A stretch of 40,755 nt of DNA, taken from Prevotella sp. 885. GTDB taxonomy: Bacteria; Bacteroidota; Bacteroidia; Bacteroidales; Bacteroidaceae. Shown here one piece after another: positions 1-8,777 of the stretch (position 1 is the first letter of the stretch; each line of letters starts with the position of its first letter). The notes below the pieces were generated by a model. It searched no databases, had not been told where the DNA came from, and saw nothing but the letters and a program-made list of their open reading frames with translations. Location: positions 1-40,755 of the forward strand of contig NZ_NOVE01000029.1 in assembly GCF_002265625.1 (NCBI RefSeq), read 5' to 3'. Both the position numbers and the translations under genes were made by a program.

Positions 1-162
1 ACGAATATCGGTTCTGTCACCTGGTCTCAGCTCGTTTTCGTCAAGGTATATGTGAACAAGCTTTGTTTCTTTCTTTTGCTCTACAAACACGTCTTTAAGG
101 TCGAACCAATCCAGCATGTGTTCGGGCAAAAGACATTCTGCAAGGAGTCTATACTTTTCCAT
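1..162 (-). CDS. ISAon1-family transposase N-terminal-region protein (partial)
   Basis: An ATG at 162 opens 54 codons that are still open at the window edge. The product starts MEKYRLLAECLLPEHMLDWF and continues with an acidic, IHLYLDE-like stretch (VHIYLDENEL). I recognise this as the short first ORF of ISAon1-family elements, annotated in databases as the transposase N-terminal region protein. In these elements a second, longer ORF carries the DDE catalytic domain; it would lie beyond position 1. The start is 59 nt inside the terminal repeat, as expected for the first gene of an IS. The remainder is missing only because of the window edge. Confidence 0.75.
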   Translation of the reverse strand, partial: MEKYRLLAECLLPEHMLDWFDLKDVFVEQKKETKLVHIYLDENELRPGDRTDIR

Positions 163-239
163 ATTTATCCGTTCTTTGACTTTATAAACGGACAATATAG
201 TGTTTTTATTGTACTACGATATCCACACACTTTTTCCAG
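1..239 (-). mobile_element. ISAon1-family insertion sequence, left part only
   Basis: The 5' end of an insertion sequence transcribed leftwards and running off the window. Its terminal inverted repeat, read on the minus strand, is CTGGAAAAAGTGTGTGGAT (239 down to 221). The same sequence with two differences ends the IS piece at the right edge of the window (40635-40653), so 17 of 19 positions agree. The insertion interrupts the gene read from 714, whose last codons are IS sequence. The exact outer base and the target duplication cannot be fixed because only one end of this copy is visible. Confidence 0.8.
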
Positions 240-714
240 TGGTCCGAACAAAGGCATAGCTTTCTTTTGATAACAATTTTGCAATGTATTTTTGTAAACT
301 TGATATTGTTTGAATTTGTGAAAGATCTGTAATCAAGTATTTGTCTTTAATCAGGAAGTGATACAAGTTACTACAAACAATCTTTCCTGCTATTTCTTTT
401 ATTTCCTGCAATGTGGATTCTTCCAATTCTGTAAGTTGCTCGAAATTGTCAGGTAAAGCCTTGATTTCTTTGGCAGGTTTTAAGCGCATCATAACTCCAT
501 AAAAATAATCCTTGTCCTCTGCAGTTGTACTTGGAGCAAATGCCCCTAACAAGTCTTTCAGAGTATCGTCATCTTCCTTTACTGGGATTAAACGTTTCTC
601 TATCTTACTATTCATAAGGCAGTTTCTCAGATCATTTTTAAGTTCTGTAGCATCCTTTGTCAATTCATTGTTTTTGATTTCGAAGACACGATATGTTACA
701 TTTTTCTTTACCAT
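214..714 (-). pseudogene. Unrecognised protein, 3' end replaced by an IS
   Basis: A 166-codon reading frame starts at 714, but its last seven residues (GKSVWIS) are encoded by the terminal repeat of the insertion sequence at 1-239, so only about 159 residues are native. I do not recognise the family. What can be seen is a lysine-rich, soluble protein with no signal peptide or membrane segment, an aromatic core segment (YFYGVMMRLKPAKE, about residues 70-83) and a helical second half with LYHFLIKDKYLITDLSQ. It follows the HIRAN-like gene on the same strand after a 221-nt gap, so it may be the distal gene of the operon or a separate unit. Whether the truncated product is made or active is unknown. 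Confidence 0.55.
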
Positions 715-935
715 CTTTTTTCATTTTTTAGTACTCAATTTAGGGCATACCCTTTGTATATATCCTTTTGCAGATGCCTATACATTGAGTTAGATACATT
801 CCTTCTCTATAAAGAATCTTTTGAAACATTTTCTCGGTACGAGAACTTGAAAGCAAGCTTTCATTGTACTCACTGATCGAAAAAAGCTCCAAATCTTCAC
901 TACTGTTAAAGTACTATACTTATAAAATATATACG
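715..935. other. Intergenic stretch with a dispersed repeat copy and small hairpins
   Basis: No gene is seen. Positions 732-778 (TACTCAATTTAGGGCATACC and onward) resemble 9164-9212 in the same orientation, with conserved blocks TACTCAATTTA, GGCA, CCCTTTGTATA and CAGAT. Two small hairpins lie near 830-863: TTCTCG-gta-CGAGAA and TGAAAGC-aa-GCTTTCA. No perfect TAnnTTTG promoter box was found for the gene starting at 714. Confidence 0.5.
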
Positions 936-1241
936 TTATGCTTTAGAAACCAGATAAATCACAATCTTTATTCGCTTGTCCTCTGAATCATTTTCACTCT
1001 TAAAACAAAGTTGAGCAGTAAAGACATCTGTCCACCCTGCTTTCAAGAATGGTAATATAGACTTGCTATCATCCTCACCAAGAACTCCTAAGCAAGAAAT
1101 ATCCTTCTTAACTACTACTTTACCATGTTTATCATCATATATCAGGTGTAAATTGTCACCAGTCTTCAAATCCTGCCAAATTTTAAGTGCTTCATAATGA
1201 TACACCTGCTCTACAAAGCATTCTTTATAATAAGTATTCAT
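936..1241 (-). CDS. Small HIRAN-like protein
   Basis: A 101-residue protein. Residues 11-90 fit the general pattern of a HIRAN domain: a hydrophobic opening (VYHYEALKIW), a TGDNLHLIYD strand-turn-strand typical of the GDxLxLxxE segment, a VVVKK strand, LGVLGEDDS in place of the usual IGYVPR turn, and a helix with ILPFLKAGW. HIRAN domains bind DNA ends and are often fused or adjacent to SNF2 helicases (HLTF/Rad5). Here a SNF2 gene lies two genes upstream in the same operon, which supports the call. The gene starts 19 nt after the deaminase stop codon. The assignment rests on pattern resemblance only; it could be a different small beta-barrel. Confidence 0.45.
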   Translation of the reverse strand: MNTYYKECFVEQVYHYEALKIWQDLKTGDNLHLIYDDKHGKVVVKKDISCLGVLGEDDSKSILPFLKAGWTDVFTAQLCFKSENDSEDKRIKIVIYLVSKA

Positions 1242-1260
1242 TCAATTTTAGATATTAAAA

Positions 1261-3864
1261 TTAGTCATTATTATATTCCCTCATATCAAAGCGTTGCTCA
1301 ATTGCCATCTCGCGTACCTGATTCAGCCAATCTATTACAGCTCTTGGTGAATTGGTATGTCCTTTTAGTTCATTTCGCTCCATAGCCAATGCAATCAAGG
1401 AATACTCTCGTTCCAATGAAGTAGAGAAAACACCTTGATCGTCTGTATTTATAGAGACTGTAATATTATGAGAGGGGTATGGAGTATCTATTCCATAATT
1501 GAAAAAACGCAAGATAGGATGTTGGTCATATCGTTCTATTTCACCTATCTTATAATTAGAAGAGGGATTACATTCTATTGCTATATGCTTCTTCTCTATC
1601 TTGTTCATCAAGTCTTCCTGTATTTTCTCGAGCAAGTCATAGTAATCTTCTCTGTATATTGAAGGAACTGTAAAAGAATCTACAGAACTACTTTTATCAG
1701 CATATTCCTTAGAATGATACATATCATATAATTCTCTGGCATCAGCATTCTGACAAGCCATTTCTACAACCACATGCTGGTTCATACAAGCATCTATCCA
1801 CCTTCTTTCCATTCCATCAGGCACCTCGTTATAAATTGAAAGATCTGCTCCAAATGTAGGAGAATTACCTCGCAACAACCAGGACAGATAATAGGTGCGT
1901 ATATTATCCAATCGCTGTAACTCCGGATTCGGCTCAGAAAAAACATGATCCATCATCGTTTTCATACTCCAAAGATTCTTATCATATAGATCTCTAAAGT
2001 ACTTATGAAACATCATTTCAAGATAGCCAGAGAGAGCAATAGAACCTTTCAGTTTAATACACTTATGGTGTAACCAAGCCAAGTTATCAAGAATTACTTG
2101 CTTAGATTCACATATTGTATGATAACGTTTGGCATAATAGGCACGAACATCTGTTCCTAATGCCAATGCATGACCTAAACGATCACCATTACGAAGGTCT
2201 AAAAAGACAATAGCCTCTTCTACAGCACGCAAGCCATCAGCAACATCTAAAAAATCCTCACCTACATGATAGGTTATATTTAAATCGTATGGACAATCAC
2301 GGTCTATTGGAAACACTTCATGTCCTCTCAAAAATCTAAAGGCTTGTGCAAAAACTTCTGGTCGGGCGAAAATTTCAGAATTGGCTGCATCGATACCAAC
2401 CACTCGTCCCACCAACTCAGGATCAATCTGCTCTTTACGGAAACTATATATAGCAAATGCTTTCTTCTTCAGCTCAGCCCTAAGCACACTATGCCTAATT
2501 GAGGAATTGTTCTTATAGGTCTCATCCCTTTTCTTAATGAAGTGGAATATGATGGAGCACTTATCCTTGCTTTCTTCTTTCAAAGGGCGATAGATTTCTG
2601 AAATAGACTTGCTAATTTCATCAGAAGAATCCTTAGGAACAATTCTAGCCTCTATATATCTATTATTCGTGTTATTAATAAATCCCTCTATTGCCGCCTT
2701 GTATAGCAAAGGATAGTATTTCTTGAGAATAAACTCTGACTTCAACTCCTCATAATTAGCAAAATTAGCAAAACCTACTCGCGAATTAAGTTGCAATATC
2801 ATGTGCCTAAAATCATCCTTATAGGTAAGATATGCATAAAAAAGAGTTGGAAAGTCTGCATCCTTACAATCGCCAGAATAAATGTAACGATAACATTCAT
2901 ACATGAACCTTCTTTCCGACGCCATCACAAAATTAGTTACAGGATTCTTCTCATAATACTCCACCGGTATGTAATCTAATACATATTCAGATGCGATTCC
3001 TTGTTTCTTCGCTTTGCTTACAGCTGATTCATAACATTTTTTTAAACATTCATCAAATGTAGGGACATTTACATCCTCTCCATAATCAGGTTTTTGATGG
3101 TTCAGAAAGTTGGTCATCTCACTCTTGGTGATGACATAATCATGACACCCAACTACACCAGACAAATAGAACCGCAGGACTGCTGCATTACGGACTTTCT
3201 CGTATAGACAAGTATTCCAACTTTGATTTTGGCGGCTATTAGCTATATTTTCAAATACCTTACGCATGCTTAACACATTACACATCAAGCAAATCCAACT
3301 GATATCTACATTATAAGATGATCCTTTCAAATGCATGTGCAATTCAGCCATGGGTTTTAGAAACAACGCATTCAGCTCTTTGCAATCATGTTTAAGATAA
3401 GCATCCCAATCAAAAAACTTACGTTTAAATTTATTTACAATATCATGAGAAGCCAAAAATGAAGTTGTGAAAAGATCTTCACCCAACTGTACCGTAAGGA
3501 GATGCCATCTAAGTAGAGTACTATACCGACATACTGGCTCTCCATCTTTTATGATGAGCATCTTTGTAGAAAAGTGAAGTGGCATATTAAAAACAGAGTC
3601 ACCTTCATAAAACTTGAAAGGTAAACAAATGGTACTTGGCATTATCCATTTTTGATTAACCACCTGCCCTATCATTGACAATTGATCAATCGAATAGTTA
3701 TTCCCATTCTCACGCAACAACATTCTTACAATGGTTGACTCTTCACATTGAGTATCTAAATGGAATTTTTCATCACCCAAAGGTACAAATCCAGCCTCCT
3801 TGAGGATGTCATCACCACTCATCTGACTAAACATGGCTCTCAATGCCATACTTAAATTTTCCAT
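1261..3864 (-). CDS. Large adenosine deaminase-fold protein, RdrB-like
   Basis: An 867-residue metal-dependent deaminase/amidohydrolase of the adenosine deaminase superfamily. All expected active-site blocks are present in order: HMH at 176-178 (metal), YHVGE at 532-536 (His and catalytic Glu), RLGHAL at 562-567 (metal His), ECNPSSN at 764-770 and NTDD at 806-809 (metal Asp). Classical ADA is about 350 residues. Here about 170 N-terminal residues precede HMH and about 350 separate it from HVGE, a layout like RdrB, the deaminase of the RADAR anti-phage system that converts adenosine/ATP or RNA adenosine to inosine. No RdrA ATPase is present; the gene begins six nt after the SNF2 helicase stop instead. 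Deaminase activity is well supported by residues. Substrate and a defence role are inference. Confidence 0.75.
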   Translation of the reverse strand: MENLSMALRAMFSQMSGDDILKEAGFVPLGDEKFHLDTQCEESTIVRMLLRENGNNYSIDQLSMIGQVVNQKWIMPSTICLPFKFYEGDSVFNMPLHFSTKMLIIKDGEPVCRYSTLLRWHLLTVQLGEDLFTTSFLASHDIVNKFKRKFFDWDAYLKHDCKELNALFLKPMAELHMHLKGSSYNVDISWICLMCNVLSMRKVFENIANSRQNQSWNTCLYEKVRNAAVLRFYLSGVVGCHDYVITKSEMTNFLNHQKPDYGEDVNVPTFDECLKKCYESAVSKAKKQGIASEYVLDYIPVEYYEKNPVTNFVMASERRFMYECYRYIYSGDCKDADFPTLFYAYLTYKDDFRHMILQLNSRVGFANFANYEELKSEFILKKYYPLLYKAAIEGFINNTNNRYIEARIVPKDSSDEISKSISEIYRPLKEESKDKCSIIFHFIKKRDETYKNNSSIRHSVLRAELKKKAFAIYSFRKEQIDPELVGRVVGIDAANSEIFARPEVFAQAFRFLRGHEVFPIDRDCPYDLNITYHVGEDFLDVADGLRAVEEAIVFLDLRNGDRLGHALALGTDVRAYYAKRYHTICESKQVILDNLAWLHHKCIKLKGSIALSGYLEMMFHKYFRDLYDKNLWSMKTMMDHVFSEPNPELQRLDNIRTYYLSWLLRGNSPTFGADLSIYNEVPDGMERRWIDACMNQHVVVEMACQNADARELYDMYHSKEYADKSSSVDSFTVPSIYREDYYDLLEKIQEDLMNKIEKKHIAIECNPSSNYKIGEIERYDQHPILRFFNYGIDTPYPSHNITVSINTDDQGVFSTSLEREYSLIALAMERNELKGHTNSPRAVIDWLNQVREMAIEQRFDMREYNND

Positions 3865-3870
3865 ACCGCT

Positions 3871-6189
3871 TTATATTAATAAGCTTTTCAATTCTTCCAT
3901 GCTCAAATTGCCGCTGGCAGCATTAAACAGATCTATGGTCTGGCGTTTTCTGTCCTGAAGCTGCAAGATTTTCTCTTCTACCGTATCCTTACAAATGATA
4001 CGGAATACCATCACATTCTGCTTCTGCCCAATTCGATGAGCACGAGCAAATGCTTGGTCTTCCACAGCAGGATTCCACCAATCATCCAAGAGGATGATAT
4101 TGTTGGCTGCCGTTAAATTCAGGCCTACGCCACCAGCCTTTAAGCTGATAAGAAACACCGTAGTATCTTTATCATTTTGGAATCGTTCTATGGGAGAAAC
4201 TCTATCTCGTGTATTTCCATAAATTTTCTCATAACGTATATTTCTTTCATCCAAAACATTTTCCATCACCTCCAATGCTCCTACAAATTGAGAGAAGACC
4301 AAGACTTTTTCATTATTATGTCTAAACATCTCAATATAATCAAGAGCCGTTTGAAGTTTAGATGAAATCAAAGAGCTAAGACCTTTGTATATTGTATCTG
4401 GAAGCAACATGGGAGTCACACACACTTGGCGTAACCTCAACAAACCTTCTAAGGCTATGCTTTCTATCCTACCACTTACCCCACTAGTCAATGCTTGAAG
4501 CACCATCTTATGGACGTTGTCATAAAGATGACGTTCAGCTTTTGACATCTCTATATATACTGTCTTTTCTATCAATTCTGGCAGGTCATGCAGAACATCT
4601 TGTTTTGTTCGCCTTAGTATGAAAGGTTTCAAGAACTTACGAGACATCTCTAAGAACGCCTCATTACCCTTAGATTGACATTGCTTGCTTAACAGAGCAT
4701 AAATAGACTTCATCTCTGGCATCAAAAGCATGAAATGTGACCATATATCATCAATACTATTCTCTATGGGTGTTCCTGTGAGGATAATATGATGATGTGC
4801 CTTTAATGTTTTGATTGCCTTATATTTCTTCGTGTCCCGATTCTTGATAATCTGAGCCTCGTCTATGACTATAGTCTCATACTCTATTCGTTGATAAGCT
4901 TCAATATTTAAGCGAAGGATATCATAAGAAACTATAAGTATCCGCTTATTAGCATTAGGTTGATGAAGTTGGATTGCGACATTATTTTGCCATGATGGTA
5001 TAAACTTAGCTAACTCATTTTGCCAATTATAGACTAACGATGTTGGAGCTATAACCAAATGTGGCTTACCTTCTTGATCACCTAGACTGTACAGATGTGA
5101 CAAGACCTGAAGTGTCTTTCCCAATCCCATCTCATCTGCCAAAAGACAACCATGATTATTTTTACGCATTTCTGCCAACCAAAGCACTCCTTCCTGCTGA
5201 TAAGAACGTAATTGCGCCTTCACACCATATTCTATGGAGGAAAGAATAGCGATTCTCTCTGATTCTGTTAATTTACGTTGTACGCCATAGAGTTGCTTCC
5301 AATTAAAGGCAGGAAAACTGTCTGACAGTTGTTCTGTTTCTACAAAAGTGATGTCTTTTGCCCTAAACAAGCTTAACTTGCCCTTACTATCAATAAAGTT
5401 CCTGCCATTTAGATAGTTATTTAGCATCAGCCCTATCACCGCATCTTCTGAAGATGAGTCTGAATCGTTAGTAAACCAATTGATGCCCGAATGATGGTGC
5501 TTAAGATATACTTGCGTTGCAGGACCTTTAGGCTTAGCCACTAAGACCTTCCAACCTTTATCTGCCAATAGAGCCAAAGTATCTATATCATATTCTCTAA
5601 ATGTCACCTCGCCTAACTCAATGTTCAAGTCAGATTCCAAATCAGCCAAGAGTTTCTTTTCTGCTTCTGAATCACGAAGCAAGAGTTTTTCAGATGACGT
5701 TATGTATGGACATTCATTATATTTCGGTAAGAAGGAAGTCAAGGCATCTTGATAAGCTAGACGAACCTTGATACTTTTATTCCAATTTGCAATATTTGTA
5801 ATATACAACTCACCATTAAGAAGCTGTCCTTTTGAGAGTCTTTGCAGACTAGGTGCTGAAAAAACCGGGGCGGATTTCTTAATACTACCTTTACCATTCA
5901 CCTGAATGCCACTCCAAGGATTCTTTATTAAAATATTTTGCACCATCTTGTTAGACAATACCTGTCCTGATATACGGAAAGGTTGCTTTACTAATCCCAT
6001 TTGATTGAGCAATGGAATCAGACATTGAGACTCAGGTACACAGGCATAGAATAACTCTTCCATATCAACCCTTCTTATAAATGGGGACATGGATTTCGTA
6101 TTACTACCCAAACAAACCTCAATTCTCAACTCTATACGAGTTGGCGACTTATAAGTTTCATAGATACATACCAAGCGATATTGGGACAT
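3871..6189 (-). CDS. SNF2-family helicase/translocase
   Basis: A 772-residue DNA translocase. The first 320 residues are not recognised. The two RecA lobes follow: Walker A in LADEMGLGKT (350-359), IAPTSLVYNW, motif II DEAQ (443-446), LTGTPIENS, then the second lobe with VLVFSQF, SLKAGGVGLNLT and the arginine finger segment QAFARAHRIGQ, typical of Swi2/Snf2 proteins that remodel DNA-protein complexes rather than unwind DNA. The N-terminal region before the motor may bind a partner. It overlaps the radical SAM gene by one base and is followed after six bases by the deaminase gene, so the three are almost certainly co-transcribed and possibly act together. Bacterial SNF2 proteins are frequent in defence islands. 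Confidence 0.85.
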   Translation of the reverse strand: MSQYRLVCIYETYKSPTRIELRIEVCLGSNTKSMSPFIRRVDMEELFYACVPESQCLIPLLNQMGLVKQPFRISGQVLSNKMVQNILIKNPWSGIQVNGKGSIKKSAPVFSAPSLQRLSKGQLLNGELYITNIANWNKSIKVRLAYQDALTSFLPKYNECPYITSSEKLLLRDSEAEKKLLADLESDLNIELGEVTFREYDIDTLALLADKGWKVLVAKPKGPATQVYLKHHHSGINWFTNDSDSSSEDAVIGLMLNNYLNGRNFIDSKGKLSLFRAKDITFVETEQLSDSFPAFNWKQLYGVQRKLTESERIAILSSIEYGVKAQLRSYQQEGVLWLAEMRKNNHGCLLADEMGLGKTLQVLSHLYSLGDQEGKPHLVIAPTSLVYNWQNELAKFIPSWQNNVAIQLHQPNANKRILIVSYDILRLNIEAYQRIEYETIVIDEAQIIKNRDTKKYKAIKTLKAHHHIILTGTPIENSIDDIWSHFMLLMPEMKSIYALLSKQCQSKGNEAFLEMSRKFLKPFILRRTKQDVLHDLPELIEKTVYIEMSKAERHLYDNVHKMVLQALTSGVSGRIESIALEGLLRLRQVCVTPMLLPDTIYKGLSSLISSKLQTALDYIEMFRHNNEKVLVFSQFVGALEVMENVLDERNIRYEKIYGNTRDRVSPIERFQNDKDTTVFLISLKAGGVGLNLTAANNIILLDDWWNPAVEDQAFARAHRIGQKQNVMVFRIICKDTVEEKILQLQDRKRQTIDLFNAASGNLSMEELKSLLI

Positions 6190-7523
6190 TACATATTATA
6201 ATAAAAGGTGAAACTATCTACCATTTTTTTGATTAAGCGACCTTTAAACTCATCTGTACAACGAGTTTGAACATATTCTTTATTCCAGCCTTTAATATGA
6301 CCTTTGAAATTAAAATAATCAATACGACAATCTCCACCACAAACATAGCGCAACTGGCAATCCCGACATGGCTCTACATTGTCCACAGCCGTATTATCCA
6401 ATACCAACTTACCCTTTGTCAGGACATCTTGCAATCTATCACGATTTACATTGCCAAAACAGTCCACCTCATGAATGCGATTGCAGAAATAAACATTTCC
6501 ATTAGAAGATATGGATAAACCTCCGAAACCACAATTACGTATCATGGTATTTGGTTCATGCCCCTCAATGAAGTTGGCATAGCCTGCCGTTGGATCTACA
6601 TACCTTTCAATGGCATCTATCTGCTCATAATAGCGTCTATTATCTTCTTCTGAGAAGGTTTTACCTCTGCCTGGAAGCATTTTCTTTGTCAACTTGAAGA
6701 AGACTCTATCTCCTACCCGTTCCTTTATGCTATCTACAAAATGCTTATATGCATCAGCTGTACTCAAATTTTCCCATGTGAAAGTCGTCGCTACCGATGT
6801 GCGTACATCAGCCATGGCAAAACGGCATACCGTATCTACTACCTTTTGGAAATGATTCTTGCCACGCACCTTGGCATTATCTTGTTCGGTAACACCATCT
6901 ATGCTGAACTGAATTTCATCTATATAAGTTTTCATTCGAAGGATTTGCTCGTCTGTCCATAGCAATCCATTAGATAGAACCGTTACATTCAGTCCTAGCT
7001 GATGAGCAAAGGTAACCACCTCTTCGAATCCGCTATACATAGTTGGCTCACCTCCGGTAAATGTAACAAATTCGCCTCCTGTCTGAGAAAAATCTCGCAA
7101 AACAGACTTCCACTTATCTACACTTAACTCTTGCTCCAACTTTATTCCTGCATTCATGAAACAATGAATACAGTGCAAATTACAAGCATTAGTTAGATAA
7201 ACATTCAAGTATTTAGATGCGTTAACAACAGTTGCCAATGGAGAATGTCCAACTTGTGCAAAAGACCTTGCATATATAGATGAGAGCACTCTCATGAGGT
7301 CAGGCAAAGCATCTTCTTGCTGTGCCTCCTCATAGACATCTCCTATTGTTACTTTAGAGAGTAATTTATTAAAATATTTAAGTTGGCTATCATTATACAA
7401 AACTATCCAATTACCAGTATCTACTGACAACACCAAAGTTTTATCCTCATAGGGAATAAGCTCAATGCTCTCAGAAAAGCAAAGAACATCATCAGCCTGA
7501 TAGCTACCACTTTTTCTTCTCAT
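6189..7523 (-). CDS. Radical SAM/SPASM protein, candidate peptide maturase
   Basis: A 444-residue radical S-adenosylmethionine enzyme. The 4Fe-4S motif CNLHCIHC supplies Cys114, Cys118 and Cys121, followed by GGEP (157-160). The C-terminal SPASM region carries further cysteines at 331, 347, 386, 389, 395, 399 and 422 for auxiliary clusters. Residues 10-90 look like a PqqD-type peptide-binding (RRE-like) winged helix, which is inference. Enzymes of this build usually install cross-links or epimerise residues in ribosomally made peptides. A 35-residue Cys-containing peptide is encoded just upstream, separated by a 13-bp stem-loop. The stop codon overlaps the SNF2 start by one base. All ligand residues are intact, so it should be active. 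Confidence 0.85.
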   Translation of the reverse strand: MRRKSGSYQADDVLCFSESIELIPYEDKTLVLSVDTGNWIVLYNDSQLKYFNKLLSKVTIGDVYEEAQQEDALPDLMRVLSSIYARSFAQVGHSPLATVVNASKYLNVYLTNACNLHCIHCFMNAGIKLEQELSVDKWKSVLRDFSQTGGEFVTFTGGEPTMYSGFEEVVTFAHQLGLNVTVLSNGLLWTDEQILRMKTYIDEIQFSIDGVTEQDNAKVRGKNHFQKVVDTVCRFAMADVRTSVATTFTWENLSTADAYKHFVDSIKERVGDRVFFKLTKKMLPGRGKTFSEEDNRRYYEQIDAIERYVDPTAGYANFIEGHEPNTMIRNCGFGGLSISSNGNVYFCNRIHEVDCFGNVNRDRLQDVLTKGKLVLDNTAVDNVEPCRDCQLRYVCGGDCRIDYFNFKGHIKGWNKEYVQTRCTDEFKGRLIKKMVDSFTFYYNM

Positions 7524-7541
7524 AAAATATAAATAATGAAG

Positions 7542-7576
7542 AGGGAGACTCTAGCGCATGCCACTAGAATCTCCCT
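7542..7576 (-). terminator. Stem-loop between peptide gene and maturase gene (attenuator-like)
   Basis: Arms at 7542-7554 and 7564-7576 pair at 12 of 13 positions around a 9-nt loop. It lies in the 68-nt gap between the 35-codon peptide gene and the radical SAM gene. No clean U-run follows in the minus direction, so it may be a partial terminator or an mRNA-stabilising hairpin. This position is common in RiPP operons, where it allows more precursor than enzyme to be made. Confidence 0.6.
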
Positions 7577-7591
7577 TTGGGATTTTACGGA

Positions 7592-7699
7592 TTAGTTCTG
7601 ATTAACATCACAACGCTTGAAGCAATACATTGCTCCTACACGCTCTGTATCAAAAGAACTTTTCTCTTCCCAAGAAAATGAAATTTTCTTTGTTTTCAT
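7592..7699 (-). CDS. Candidate RiPP precursor peptide, 35 residues
   Basis: A 35-codon gene starting MKTKKISFSWEEKSS with a C-terminal half that holds two cysteines in CFKRC, close to a YC pair and an Asn-rich end (DVNQN). It starts 31 nt after the M42 peptidase stop and ends 68 nt before the radical SAM/SPASM gene, the classic place for a precursor peptide. The Lys-rich, aromatic N-terminus would serve as leader and the Cys-containing end as core. I do not know a matching peptide family. The reading frame is short, so coding status rests on position, the ATG, the separating hairpin and the adjacent maturase. Processing by the neighbouring M42 peptidase is speculative. Confidence 0.6.
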   Translation of the reverse strand: MKTKKISFSWEEKSSFDTERVGAMYCFKRCDVNQN

Positions 7700-7730
7700 T
7701 TTTAAGCTTAAAATTTAACAATTTAGTTAA

Positions 7731-8777
7731 CTAATTATCTAATTCAACATCGCAGAAATGAGCAAGTAACCTTACTCCCTCATTGACATCTAATAAAGAT
7801 ACTATTTCATTAGGCGAATGCATATATCTACATGGAATACTCAGTAAAGCTGTCTTAATACCTGTACCTGAGATTTGCATACTGTTGGCATCTGTGCCTG
7901 TTGGTCGAGCAATAGGTTCTATCTGGTATCTGATATTCTGCTGTTTTGCCAATTCTATGAGCATCCCCCCCATCACAGAATCAATATTAGGACCCTTTGC
8001 TATTACAATGCCATTACCAAGTTTTATCTCGCCACTCTTCTGAGGAGAGCAAGTGGGATAATCGGTAGCATGTGTAACATCTATTGCGATACCAAAGTCA
8101 GGATTTATTCCTAACGTTGCCGTTCTTACACCTCGTGCACCCAACTCTTCCTGAACAGTGGCAACAAAATAAACATCCATGGCAGGTAACTTGCCGTCAA
8201 GAGCCTTGGCTAACTCTATCAACATGAGAAGTCCCACTTTATCATCCAGTGCCTTGGAAGTCCAGAAATCTTGGTTTAAACTTAACGGCTGCGTCTGATA
8301 AGTAATATAGTCACCTATTTCCACTACCTTCTCGGCATCCTCCTTGTCCTTAGCAGATATATCTATCCACAGGTCTTCGGCATCATAGTCTTTCGCCTTG
8401 GTATCTCTTTTTTGAAGATGAATAGGTTTCTTACCAATGATACCTGTAACAACTCCATGACGATTATGAATTTCCACTCGTTGACCAGGTAAAATATTGG
8501 TATCAATGCCTCCTATCTCTTGAAAAAAGAGGAAGCCATTATCATCTATGTAGGTAACCATCAAACCCACCTCATCAGCATGGGCTGCCAACATCAACTT
8601 TTTATTGCGATTAGCCCCATGCTTCAATGCTATAAGATTGCCATTATTATCAATCGAATACTCGTCAACATAATCCTTGAGAAAGTTGGTAACCTTCTTA
8701 ATGATAGCATGTTCGCTACCAGATGGACTAGGAGTTATCAATAATTCCTTTAATATATCTTCTTTTGTTATATTCAT
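7731..8777 (-). CDS. M42 family metallo-aminopeptidase
   Basis: A 348-residue cytosolic dinuclear-metal aminopeptidase, the usual length for the M42 (glutamyl aminopeptidase/PepA-FrvX) family. Metal ligands and catalytic residues are all present: His66 and Asp68 in AAHADEVG, bridging Asp178 in KALDDKVG, Glu210/Glu211 in VQEELGARG, Asp233 in AIDVTHA and His320 in RYMHSP. Family members form tetrahedral dodecamers that trim short peptides. Such enzymes are often housekeeping, but this one opens an operon with a candidate peptide gene 31 nt downstream and a radical SAM enzyme after it, so a role in peptide trimming or turnover is plausible. Its ATG overlaps the TAA of an upstream 54-codon frame (TAATG), which suggests translational coupling. 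Confidence 0.9.
   Translation of the reverse strand: MNITKEDILKELLITPSPSGSEHAIIKKVTNFLKDYVDEYSIDNNGNLIALKHGANRNKKLMLAAHADEVGLMVTYIDDNGFLFFQEIGGIDTNILPGQRVEIHNRHGVVTGIIGKKPIHLQKRDTKAKDYDAEDLWIDISAKDKEDAEKVVEIGDYITYQTQPLSLNQDFWTSKALDDKVGLLMLIELAKALDGKLPAMDVYFVATVQEELGARGVRTATLGINPDFGIAIDVTHATDYPTCSPQKSGEIKLGNGIVIAKGPNIDSVMGGMLIELAKQQNIRYQIEPIARPTGTDANSMQISGTGIKTALLSIPCRYMHSPNEIVSLLDVNEGVRLLAHFCDVELDN

Noticed and set aside
1261..6189. A complete RADAR system
   Set aside because: The deaminase resembles RdrB, but no RdrA-type ATPase is present; the neighbouring motor has unmistakable SNF2 motifs.
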